64,000 nt of DNA from Boletus sp. NGJ (Eukaryota; Basidiomycota; Agaricomycetes; Boletales; Boletaceae), in assembly GCA_019096195.1 (NCBI GenBank), contig JAGTXK010000060.1, positions 1-64,000 on the forward strand. Reading direction: 5' to 3'. This document shows positions 45,641-56,729 of this stretch, one piece after another. A program made the position numbers and the translations under genes. The notes under the pieces are model-generated. The model saw nothing but the letters and a program-made list of their open reading frames with translations. It did not search any database and was not told the origin of the DNA. Each line of letters opens with the position of its first letter. Within the stretch, counting starts at the first letter, position 1.

Positions 45641-48600
45641 ATGGACAAGGACAATCGCGACGACTTCACGTTCGCCAAGCTTTCCGACCTAAAACTACCG
45701 CTGACCTTTCGGATGTACGCAATGACCTTAGCTGGTATCCCAACAACTTATGCTCAACGAATCCCTGTTCCAGCTCACAACTTGAAGGAACGAGGCCGCG
45801 AAAGTCGGTCTCGGATGTACTGGAGAACCCAGAGCTGAGGTTCCATGGTGCTCAATCCTCGTACGACTTTCCACTATCTCTCTTGTTCTTCCTTGCGGTA
45901 GGGACTGATATCGAGACAGCTCACTCTCAGATCTCTATGTTACCTGTCAACTGGTAGCTGACAACAAACCATTGACAATTCCATTCAGGACGTCCTTCAA
46001 GGCATTTAAGACCAACTATACGTATGTTCAGCCTCTTGGACGCTTTCAAGCGCTCACCTACCCCTCGTGTTCACCGGTACAGCTGGAACGAATGGATATC
46101 ACTCCCGATACAATATTGCGATCTCCCATTGAACTCGCAGATAACCTTTACTGTGTGGGATATTGGAGGTCCACGCTCGGCCGTTCCGGTGGGTGGCACG
46201 ACTTTCAGACTGTTCGGGAAGAAATGGTAGGCAGGTTTCCTCGATTTATGTGTCTACCGTTCATCGTGGTCCAGGACCCTGCGAAGAGGTAAACACAGGC
46301 TTTTGTTATGGCCCGGTAAGGAGGCAGATGGGTCAATGGACACCACCACACCCAGCAAATTGGGCACACGGGATGAAATGGGCCGGTTAGAGAAGGTGCG
46401 CGTTTACATCCTCCATCTACACGAATTCTAACGAGCCCCACAATCCATTGCTTTAGCTCGTGAAAAAGTATGAACGGGGGGATCTCCCAAAGTCAGATTG
46501 GCTCGATAAGATGGCATTTCGGAGGATGGAGGAGATACATGCTGTGAGTGCCCGTTCGGACTTGCAGTATTGCAAAACATGGCTAACTAGCATAGGCTGA
46601 GACCGCAAAGTCCGAAAACATGTTCTTATATATCGATATGCCTCGCTTCGACTTCCCGGTGATCTTCAGCGAACCTGTGAGTATTGCGAGATTTCGAACG
46701 TGTTATGAGACTGATGGGATCCTGCACAGGTGACCCAAAATACGCCATCAACTTCCACTACACCAACAACGGTTGCTCAAACACCCGCTGCACCTGTTCT
46801 TCCACTCTCCTTCGCGACTGATCCTCGCATCTGGGCGGTTTTAGATCCTGAGATGGAACGCGAAAATCCTGTTGAGGATAAGCATCGTCGCCTGGTCCGG
46901 AGCCATCGGAGCAGTCCATATGACAGAGAACTCAAACCAAATGCCAAGATCAGAGACGAGCTAGGGGTGAGTGTTTGGGCCTTCACCGTTGACGCGCACC
47001 TCGCCGACATCATTCCCCTAGGAAATCCTCAGCTACCCTCCCTCACAACCTCTCACTTCAGAGGAGAAGGATTTGATCTGGAAGTTCCGCTTTTATCTCG
47101 CCAGAGACAAGCGTGGATTGACCAAGTTTCTAAGATCGGTGACTTGGAGAGATCCGTCGGAAGTCAAGCAGGCGGTCGAAGAGTTATTACCCATGTGGAC
47201 GGAGGTAGATACCGATGATGCCCTTGAGCTACTGGGACCTGGTACAGTGGACTCGCGTGTGAGAGCGTTTGCAGTCAGACAGCTAAATCGCGCTGACGAC
47301 GACGTAACTATGCCATTTCCCATTATCGATCTTCTGATTCCATTAACGGAAATGCTGTAGGAGCTCATGCTGTATCTACTCCAGCTCGTTCAAGCGCTCA
47401 AGTTTGAGAGCGCTGCGAGCGATCAGCGATCGTCACGGTCGACGACAAGTGCAATATCATACGACGACAGTGGACTCTCCGACTTCTTGATTAGTCGCGG
47501 AGTAAAGAATCGTGTACTGGGTAACCGATTGTATTGGTACCTCATGGTCGAGGTTGCACTGGAGGATAGAATGGTGGCGAAAATGTATGGCAGAGTTGTG
47601 TTCAGGTTTCTAAGTAAGATACTTGAGGTGCGCACATCCTCGTCCTGGTGGCTAACTGAATGTTCATGCTCGCTGCAGTCAGAAGGTGGTAGTGAACGTC
47701 GCGAGCTCATGCGAAGACAAGGAATCATGGTCGAGACATTAGCAAAGCGGGCAAGAGAGATCAGGACTTCAAAAGACCCCCGACCAAAAAAGATCGAAAA
47801 ACTGCGTTCGTTCATAAACGACTCGAAGAACGGCCTTATCAACATGCCTCCACTCCCGCTACCCCTGAATGCCCGAATCGAGATCACTGGCATCAATGCC
47901 GAGAAGTCTTCGGTGTTCAAGTCCAATCAGTTTCCATTCTTACTCTATTTCCAATGCGTAGACGGTTCGGAATACCCTGCTATGTTCAAAGATGGAGACG
48001 ACATGCGACAAGACCAACTGGTATTACAGCTTTTTACGCTCATGGACCAGTTGCTGCGAAAGGAGAACTTGGATCTGAAACTGATACCATACGATGTCTT
48101 GGCCACTGGACCATTGCAGGGTATGGCCCAATTTATTCCAAGCAAGACGATAGCAGCGATAGTTAGCGAACATGGGACGCTACTCAACTACTTGCGTGCA
48201 AGCCATCCAGACGAGGGAAGCGTAGGCACGTATGGCGTGGAGCCGAGTGTCATCGATACATTCGTTCGTAGTTGTGGTATGTGTATTTTGGCTGCGCGGT
48301 CCGAGAATGGCTGTTTACCAAGCTGTGTAGCTGGTTATTGTGTTGTCACGTACCTACTTGGCGTTGGAGATCGCCATCTGGATAACCTCTTACTCACACC
48401 CGATGGTCCGTTTCCCCCGTTTTCATGGTTGCATGCTTATTATTCACCACACTCAGGGCATTTCTTTCATGGTATCGTCCAGGGTTCCTCTCATGTAATG
48501 CCCCGCTAATATGCATCTACTCACAGTCGACTTCGGTTATATCTTGGGCCGTGATCCCAAGCCATTTCCGCCTCCCGTGAAGGTATGCAAAGAGATGGTC

Positions 48601-48900
48601 GATGGCATGGGCGGCGCGCAATCCACGCACTATACACGTTTCAAGAACTTTTGTTTCACAGCCTTTACCATCCTGCGCAAGAGCGCCAATCTCATTCTGA
48701 ATCTGGTCGCTCTCATGGTCGATGCGAACATCCCTGATATCAAGCATCGTGACGTACATGAACAGATTCAGGACAAGTTCCGGCTCGATCTCACGGAAGA
48801 GGAAGCGATAAAGCATTTTGAGGCGTTGTTGAACGAAACCTCGTACTTTACGGTCGTGCTGGATCGGATTCATGATTTGGCACAGTATTGGAGGAGTTGA
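45641..48900 (+). CDS. VPS34: Class III phosphatidylinositol 3-kinase VPS34
   Basis: Makes PI3P on endosomes and autophagosomes, in complex with Vps15 and Vps30. The start [20 protein letters not shown] opens a C2 domain ([60 protein letters not shown]). The helical PIK domain follows ([56 protein letters not shown]). The kinase domain has [38 protein letters not shown], the catalytic loop GVGDRHLDN and activation segment [18 protein letters not shown], ending at the critical C-terminal helix with [12 protein letters not shown]. At least ten short introns, including one placed between the catalytic and DFG exons. A Ser/Thr/Pro insert ([20 protein letters not shown]) lies between C2 and helical domains. 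Frame intact. Confidence 0.95.
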
Positions 48901-51100
48901 GTTGTCCTTGTACATGGGCGGATCAGTTTTGCACAGGATCCTTACATATCACCCCACCATTGCAAATGGTGTCTCGCTCACGCACAATTCAAACCTTGGG
49001 TTGTTGCATTTTAGTATGACTTTTTTTTTTCTTTTCTTTTTTTTTTTCAGAACAAATCCATTGCTCGGTGTCACGATTGCAATTCCTCAGCATATATTTT
49101 CACCTACAAAACCGAAATATGTGCTCTGCTAGATGGATCGCAGCCAACTTTCCTACATGGTTGCCATGCAATTGTAATGAACTTGCCTGTGCGAGTGGCA
49201 TCACAATACACTAGTGACGAGAGTAACAAGTGGTCTTAAACCGGTCCAATAATGCGGGGCATCGAAATCCGCGTGGTGTCAATTTTAAAGCTGTTGATGC
49301 ACATATCCATATCACCGCGATCGCTGGTTACAGGGTATGAATGGGAAATGCTCTACCTTTACCAAGATCCTGTGCGGCAACTTGGAGAAGATCACCGAAG
49401 ACATATTCTTCCCCGGCCTCGGGAGATTAACTTTCCAAACTTGTAAAATTGCCGCTTGACGCTACCAAGCCGGAGCATGATACCACACTTCCATACTAGA
49501 AGCCGCCACCTAGTACCCTCCAAGCGGTCCCCGTCGATATACCTATTACAACAACGCAAAACACGAGCTGGCAGTGCGTGGGTGATCGGCAGCACGCCAA
49601 GATAAGTATGGACCGCAATCTAGCCGCCAGAGCGGACAAACAATCTGGCGGAGCGCAGCGTGGAGTCCGCATCCCAGAACCAACGCCATGGGTCGACTCC
49701 CCATTGCGTGCCAATTTGACAGGAAGTCGCGGGTCAGATGGCGCAATCGCTGGCTGGGAAGCTTGGGTGGCCCGAAGTAACGGCGGGTTCGAATCACCGA
49801 CATCGTGGTCACCCTGTAGAATGATTGGGGGGATGGTGCTACTATGGCCACGACGGGCCAACGCGCAGAAAAACGGGTGTACAGTGCGTTTGAACGCTGA
49901 GAGTGCTGACCTACACTGAGCAAAATCGTTGAATGAATGATCAACCTGTGCATCCCCATTGACTTGTTCGAATTGACCGTGTCGACCATGATGCACTCGA
50001 GGTACCAGGGTAGAAGAGTTGGAAAGAGAAGTTGTGACTTGAGGGACTAGGAATCGCCTCGCTACCACTTTGGAACTCGATGTTGCCTTCCAAGCCGCTC
50101 CTGCCGAATGGAGCACAGGTTCACAAGCGTTGGACTCGGAGTCAACCTACTCTGAAATTGACAACCTTGCCAATTTCGATAGCGTCTCCTCGTCGTCTTG
50201 CACCTACGTTGCGTTCCACGTTAAACCTTTTTTCAACGAGGAAATGCTCATCCTTCCAAGACCACCCGCGAGCAAGTCGGATCATTCTTCAGAACTCAGA
50301 GGGAAACGAGTCCGGGGCTTGCTTACATGCGACCATAATGGATGACCCGTGCCTTGCCAATGTCACGAATCCAACAAGGTATGAATCCACCTCGTGCTCT
50401 TCATGGCTTAGAGCTCCCAAAGATCTACGGCACGGTTAACTTGGACAACCGCCAACATAGCATGGTCGACAGTAATCGATCATCCGCAGGGTTTATGAAC
50501 GCCCGGCCGATGGCTTGGTAACCGAAAATTATCGAGGGAAGCACATATGAGCTACGATCACCCCGAGCGGTACAAACGCGTTCCCTGACATGTGCAGTGT
50601 ACATGGCAGGGTCGTTCTACCAACGTACGGCCAAACCAATCCGACATGACGTCGTGAAAACACCACCCTTAGTGCTCGTGGCCAGCAAACAACTTGAACT
50701 TGCCTCGCAGGAGTCCAGCCAGTAGGTTCAAATTACCCGAATACCGGCGACAGTGTCCATGTAAGAACGGTTGACTTTGGGCCCGGTTAATTCGTCAGAT
50801 TAGGATTCCGAGATCTTTCGAGACGGCGTCATGAAGTGAATGCTTCCTAAATCAAGACCTTCCCTCTCTGACATCCACGATAGCATAGTCAACGTTCACT
50901 TGAGTTCCAACGTCCAAAACACTGGATGGTTTGGCTGGCGCCTCCCAAGGACGTAACGCTCGCCATGGTAAGTTTTGATCTTGTACAAGTTCAACGAGAT
51001 CGCAGAATACAAGGGAAACCAATCCATATCGTTCATCCACATCTCGGATCAATGTTGTGTTTTCTCAAGATGATATGAACAGGGTCCCGTCTCGCCTCCA
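48901..51100. other. 2.2-kb gene-poor stretch before the zinc-finger pair
   Basis: No convincing gene. Features seen: an interrupted T-tract at about 49020-49050; a tRNA-like A-box (TGGCGCAAT) near 49739 and B-box (GGGTTCGAATC) near 49775-49785; and short ORFs on both strands, the longest on the minus strand (49496-50116), without domain signatures. A minus-strand stretch at 50852-51052 (VLDVGTQVNVDYAIVDVREG) has protein-like composition and could be an exon remnant. The segment probably contains degenerated repeats. Confidence 0.4.
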
Positions 51101-51103
51101 GGC

Positions 51104-51769
51104 TTGCCAATTCCAATGGCCGGGCTGCTCTCCTATGCCAATGAATGTCATAATTCTCTGACCTCCGTGCATCCACCCTTCACATGCCTATTTGGAGAGC
51201 CCTCCAGGGCGGTTTCTGAATGCTTAAATATCGGAGGAGCTTTTGCGAATGATGCATCGGCAATACCGTTCGTGCCTACATCACTCTACTCGTCGTACAA
51301 CAGTTCTCTTACTCCCCATAGTCACCATGACTCAGAACCAAGGTTTCAACTATGAGTTCTCGGACGCAGTAGGGCCTTTGTCAACTCGGGCTGACAAGAG
51401 ATAATATTGACTCCATTAACAACCCAGGACGCGGCAAGGCTCCTACAAGTGGCATCGCTCGCGAACCACCCCCAACACCGTTACCATTGTTGCGGTTGGG
51501 TGACAAGCCAGGGCCTCTGTAACCAGCATATTCAAGGTCACGACTTTTCCGAGCATCTGCGCGCCGATCACGGCGTCGTGGGTCCAGACAAAGCACAACT
51601 GAGGTGTCGCTGGGTCAACTGCTTCGCTGAAATGAAGAAGGAGAGCTTGACGAGGCATGTCCAAGAAAAACACCTCGAATTGAGGTTTTCATGCCCAAGC
51701 TGCTCTGAGCAGTTCACCCGCAACTATACGATGCAAAACCACGTATTGCGAAAGCACTCTGGTAGTTAG
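51104..51769 (+). CDS. C2H2-type zinc-finger protein, copy 1 (start uncertain)
   Basis: Likely DNA-binding regulator. The last exon gives three finger-like units: CCGWVTSQGLCNQHIQGHD then HLRADH, CRWVNCFAEMKKESLTRHVQ with EKH, and CPSCSEQFTRNYTMQNHVLR with KH. It stops at 51767. Upstream exons are less certain; the stretch from 51104 (MPIPMAGLLSYANECHNSLT, then ANDASAIPFVPTSLYSSYNS) is coding-like, and an intron ending in AACCCAG near 51428 would join it to DAARLLQVASLANHPQHRYH. The unit resembles copy 2 downstream (same C-W...C...H spacing, same order), indicating tandem duplication. No other domain. Confidence 0.55.
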
Positions 51770-52480
51770 GTGATACTGTCTGTGAGCGGCTCTTTTGCCA
51801 TTCCCTTTGGAAGCACCATTTGACACACCCCTCCAGGGAGGGGGATCCAATCTAGTATATAGCTCTTCGAGATGTCGGCATGGCCTTTACCCCGAGTTGT
51901 GGATACGTTACCTCAAAACAGCTACCGTCATCGATTAGTGTAGCATTAATGTGTACACGTCTGACCTCATGTATCTTATCATAACCGTTCGGTCCCTTGG
52001 CAAGGCATCAAACTTCCTATCACCTCGGTTGCCATGGATTACCTAAGCACGCCAACTACACTCCAAGCTGTGTTAACTTATTGGCACGGTGCCAACTCGG
52101 AACGTGCCAACTTGTCATGGCCTGCTGTGCGGACTCGGACTCGGATCATGTCTGCTCTTACTCCGAGTGCTTGTTTCTCGTTCAAACGCCCAGAGTTCAA
52201 TTCGTTTCATTGTTCGTTCAATAATTAATATTGTTATTCCAGCCTCAAAGGGTTCAGAAAAAAAACATGCTCGTCGCAAGAGTCAACGGAACTGGTAACT
52301 CTACTTACTACTGGCCTCAACTGATCCCAAGCTCATGTTAGACAATACTCGCAGGCGCTCCGATGCCCGCAGAAATTTATAGAGCCGATCACATCCCAAT
52401 TGGCAGGCTCGTCAATCGAAGAAGTAGATATATAAAGCGCAGCCCTTTGTGATGCAACTTATTCACTCGCGGACCCACTC
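51770..52480. promoter_or_regulatory. Spacer and promoter region of zinc-finger copy 2
   Basis: About 700 bases between the two paralogues. TTGGCACGGTGCCAA at 52081-52095 is a near-palindrome, and GTGCCAA recurs at 52104-52110. A CCCAATTGG (CCAAT-type) lies near 52397-52405. Short ORFs here are not supported. Confidence 0.4.
52430..52437 (+). promoter_or_regulatory. TATA box of zinc-finger copy 2
   Basis: TATATAAA sits 44-51 bases before the ATG at 52481 and about 30 bases after a CCAAT-like motif, a normal core promoter arrangement for a fungal gene with a short leader. Confidence 0.55.
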
Positions 52481-53530
52481 ATGCATCGTCCTGTCCCAGG
52501 AAACGTTTACGATTCTGATCTCAGCTTCATGAATCCGAACGATACGCTTTACACATCATTACTGGCCAATTCCAGTTCGCACTTGCTGTGGCCAAGTGCT
52601 ACAGACGATGTTGTGCCGGGGCATCTAACCCTAGGTGCATCATTCGCGGATCACCACAGGTGAGACTCTCGTATGTCACACACAAGGAGGGGTGAAGCTG
52701 AAACGAGTCTAGACCACCCTATCGGACAGACGCGCTCGGAGCCTATCACATCGTGGACGATCGTGGCCTCAATCACTTTGATCAGTCACCACACGAAGAT
52801 TGGATCACGCAAGGTAAGTAGGGTTCGAACTTTCCCGTTTCAATGTCTCACTGAGTACGCAGGAACACGGCACGTTCACACTCATCAGCTTGCGGGACAA
52901 CAATGTCCAATCGTGATACCCGACTCCATAGCGCATTTTACCAGGGAGGACATCATGCCTTTCTTTGATGCCAACCCACCCCCACCCCCAGTTCCGATCA
53001 CTCCCCACCATGTACAGATAGAAACCCCGAGTCTGCCGGTGGGGAGTTTGAATACCTGCAATTCCGATTCGGAACTCCCTCCTTGGGGTGTCTTTAACCC
53101 ACTCGAACCTGGCTTTGATATACAGAGTATCCTGCCAACCCTCTGCGAAGGTGTACGTCACCTTTCTTGCACAAATGGACGAATGGCTCAGTCTTTGCAG
53201 CCTAGCAATGTCACTCGTCAATGTCAATGGTTTGTCGACGGATCGCCGTGCAACGAATACTATCTATTAGGCAACAATATGAAGCATTCCGTTTCCCAAC
53301 ACCTCCGTGAGGTGCACAACCTGCTTCCAGCGCGCGGAAAGTCCACCCAAAGGTGTCTTTGGCTTGGATGTGGAAAGGAGCTCAAACAAGAAAGCATCGT
53401 CAGGCATATCCTCACCGTACATCTCCGCATTGTGACAGCGTGCAAGGGTTGTGGAACTTTTTTTGCTCGCCAGGATTCGCTCCAGCGACATATGAGAAAC
53501 TCATGTGGGGATGATACAGGGGGACGATAA
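52481..53530 (+). CDS. C2H2-type zinc-finger protein, copy 2
   Basis: Exon 1 starts MHRPVPGNVYDSDLSFMNPN and ends near HLTLGASFADHHR. After one or two introns (about 52660-52860) the main exon runs GTRHVHTHQLAGQQCPIVIP, a proline run (DANPPPPPVPITPHH), WGVFNPLEPGFDIQS, then finger-like units CQWFVDGSPCNEYYLLGNNM with HLREVH, CLWLGCGKELKQESIVRHIL with TVH, and CKGCGTFFARQDSLQRHMRN with a terminal cysteine (C2HC). The stop is at 53528. Same finger order and spacing as the gene 0.7 kb upstream, so a local duplicate. Probably a transcription factor; no target can be inferred. Copy 2 has its own TATA box. Confidence 0.68.
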
Positions 53531-53887
53531 TCCGAGAAGAACGGGCATCTTGTACGGTTCAACATCCGCGCAAGCTGCTCCCGAGTATTTATTTATTGTT
53601 GATGACATCGACGATGTTGTACGCACGATAATGGACTTTATACCTTTGGACCGCTGTCAATGAGTCACGGGTTTCAGTGATGATGGCATTGCAGCAGTAC
53701 TGTTACAACGAGGCCGGCGACGACGTCGTACACGTGGAACTCGCATATTTGTATTGGCATCACTTGCCGTTCCCGATCCCGCGTAAAATATTTTCCCCAT
53801 CAAAGGTGGAAAAATAGCACCATACGAAAGGGGAACCCCCAAATGGAGCGGCGTGATCTAAACGTGCCCGTCTAAAGTGAGTTTTCT
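53531..53887. other. Convergent spacer between zinc-finger copy 2 and BIO3-BIO1
   Basis: About 350 bases between two convergent genes. No motif, RNA gene or repeat recognised. Confidence 0.35.
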
Positions 53888-56494
53888 TTAATTGACATGC
53901 GTTGTTGACAGTGTCTTCCAAAGTCTGTTTTCTACCTCTTCTATCGTCCGTTGCGGCGTATTGAGGCTGGTCATAAAATACGCAACGCTTCCCAGCGTCC
54001 TGTAGTGTATCCCAAACGGTGCACCGCCGGGGGCTGAACTGAGAGCACCGTCGTCGCTGACGGGTCTATCGATGGATCGAAGCAGGCCTTGGGCAGTGTG
54101 GGATGCGTAACCTGTAACTCGATCTCGGCAAGACATCACACTACTATACGGTGGGATCTTACCAGCGCCATCGTCTTTGAACTTGATAACAAGGACAGTC
54201 CCCAACGTCATCGCCTCGTCCACGATGTCGAGAGTGGAGACGGAAAGGACAAAGCTTGGGTCCCAGAAACTCCAGACCACGGCTGATTCTGGCCGTGCAC
54301 CACGGTCCCATTTGCCTCGTGCTGAACCCCATGCGTCTTGTTGAGATAGTTTCTCGACGATGTCGAGGGCCGTGTTTGCAACTTGACAGCCCACTGCGTG
54401 CGCTGTGTAGCTGTGACCGTGCAAAAGCGCGTTCACTTTGGATTGACTATGGAACGCCTGAAACACGCGCTCGGAGGCGAGCGTTACGGAAAGGGGAAGA
54501 AGGCCGCCCGTAAGCGTTTTTGCATACACGGCAATATCTGGATGGACGCCAAGGATGGGCCCGAATGATTTAACACCGAGGCGATATAGGCCAACAAAAA
54601 CTTCGTCAAAGATGACGGGAAGGGGTTTGTCAAAGAGCGATTTATCGCGAACCACATCAACCAGGACGCGCTGGAAGAGTGGATCCACAAAGATCATCCC
54701 CCCAGCGCCCATCACTATTGGCTCCAAGACGAGTGCAGCCAGCTTTCGCTTTCCTTTTTGATGGAGTGCTTGCAAAGTATTCTTAACGTGCGTTCGGTAG
54801 GCGTCGGCGAGCGGCGAGCTGAGTCTGCTCTCGACATCGTATAAAGAGTGCAGGTCGTCGAATTGGATGGAAGGCGTCGACGCAGAAATGGGAGATGGGA
54901 CAGTCACGACAAACTCGCCGTTTTTAATCGAGACGGTTGGTGGTTCGAACCAGAAGCCTTTAGACTGGTGCCATTCACATGTATAAACCCCTTCTTCTGT
55001 CGCGTCCATCGCGCCTATCGTATCACCGTGATAACTCCCCTTCAAGCCCACAATCCAGAGATTTTTCTTGTCGTCGCGTGTAAGCTCCTTTTCGGTGAAC
55101 GAGAATGATCGGAGTGCCATCTTCAAGGCAACTTCCATGCCAGTCGACCCATTATCGGTGAAGAAAGCACGCGAAGCCCAACCTACACCAGGTCCTTCGT
55201 TTACCAGACGTTCCGCCAATTTTAGCGCAGGGAGATGGGTTGCCTGTGGAAACATGACGTGCCCGTACCGCCCTGCGGCGTTCGCTGCGGCCAGGGCAAG
55301 TAAGGGATCTGCATGCCCAACAACCTGAGTCCACCAGGAGGCGGAACTATCCAGCCTGGGAGTAAGAAGGGAGTGGGACGATTGTTCTGAAGAAGAATCA
55401 TAAACGCTGAAGAAGTCCGCCCATGCGCTATCGATCGCGGTTACGTCCTTCTCAGACTGAACCAGACCATGTTGCACGAATGGCCACCAGATAGTATCCA
55501 ATGTCCGGCGGGGCATGGACTCGAGCTCCTCAATCCGACGAGCGTGGCGTTCGTCCAAGTGGCGCATGGCGCGGAAAATCTCACTGTCGAGACTCCTGGG
55601 AACTAAATTGGCATAATAGGATTCCGTAGTAGAGATGTCTTTGTCGACATTTCCTTGAGCGGGGGGAGGGTCAAGCGATGTGACATGTACCCCACGTTCA
55701 GCAAAGTAAGGAGAGAGATACTCGTAGTTCCGATAGTAGTTATCACGGAAGAGGATGATCGCATCCACGATGTACCCACGCAACAGAAGCGACTCGTAGG
55801 ACGATATTGTGGACGATATTCCACCGAGCTTGGAGTCCCCGACCAGGACCGTAGGAAGGAACAATGCTCGATAACTCTCGAGCTGTGTTGTTCCAGATAG
55901 AGTTGGACTATGCACACCTTCAATACACGTCAGAAATAATATCGTGCCGCGGCGGACTCCAATACCACCACTCACTCAGGAGTGAATCTCACCTCCAGCA
56001 GTTTCTATATACATGTGGCCCGGCTCCTTTGTCCGGGCACATGTGCGGATGTGTTCGGCGACAGCGTTGACGAAAGTCTCGTCAGAAGGCGCGTAGGACT
56101 GCCTAGATCGTTTGGTGACAGGGAAACTCTCGCCGGTAGATATCTCACCTCAACTCCCGACCTCTGAGAGAGCATTCGAACTGCGAGATGGGGGCTGACG
56201 GGATCCTCGTATTGGAAGAGGCAATGCGTGTTAAGTAAATGCCGGTGAGGTCCAGCGTACCGTTTGATATGTCTAATACACAATCAACAACGCTTCCAAC
56301 TGGACTAGGACCAAGTCAACATACGCGTCGTCGGCGTCCTGCGGCGCACCCGTGCTGACGGGCTTCAAATAGAATGCATTGTGGTTTGTTAGAGTAGACG
56401 CGCGAACGAGAGCGGCAGTGATGATCGTCTTCCCGACGTCGGTGTTTGCTCCAAATATCTGGTGAATGCGCAGGTGACCGTAGAGAGGGCTCAT
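53888..56494 (-). CDS. Bifunctional dethiobiotin synthetase / DAPA aminotransferase (BIO3-BIO1, BioDA)
   Basis: Carries out two successive biotin-synthesis steps. The N-terminal part from MSPLYGHLRIHQIFGANTDV is dethiobiotin synthetase, with the P-loop GANTDVGKT and the substrate segment YLKPVSTGAPQDADD. Small exons give a P-S-hydrophobic core and YIETAGGVHSPTLSGTTQ, then LPTVLVGDSKLGGISSTISS. The C-terminal part is a PLP aminotransferase: IWWPFVQHG, AFFTDNGSTGMEVALKMALR, GLKGSYHGDTIGAMD, the LEPIVMGAGGMIFVDPLF block, VIFDEVFVGLYRLG and VYAKTLTGGLLPLSVTLA with the PLP lysine (KTLTGG). It ends LSTTHVN at 53888. At least three introns near the 5' end, then one exon of about 690 codons. The fused order is known in plants and many filamentous fungi. 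Confidence 0.9.
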
Positions 56495-56729
56495 ATCAAA
56501 ATCAACTTTTTTTTAGCAGAGGCTGGGCTTGATGACAACCTCGTAACTATTGGCGGAAACCAACCATGTAGCTTATTTAAGTAAATCCGTACTACAACCG
56601 CAAATACACAGAGACTGTTTAACTGCGGGCAAACCGCACATGCGAAGCGATCTATGAACACAATAAAGACATGTCCGGATGTCTTCCGGTGTTGTACGTA
56701 TGAACCTATAGTAACTGACGCAGTAGCAG

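Noticed and set aside
49735-49815. A tRNA gene on the plus strand
   Set aside because: A- and B-box-like motifs are present but acceptor and D stems do not pair, and the T stem has a mismatch.
49496-50116. 206-residue minus-strand ORF
   Set aside because: No domain, skewed composition, overlaps other open frames on both strands and contains the tRNA-like segment; judged chance.
54940-54965. GGTTCGAACC as a tRNA B-box
   Set aside because: Falls inside the aminotransferase coding exon and has no A-box or stems.
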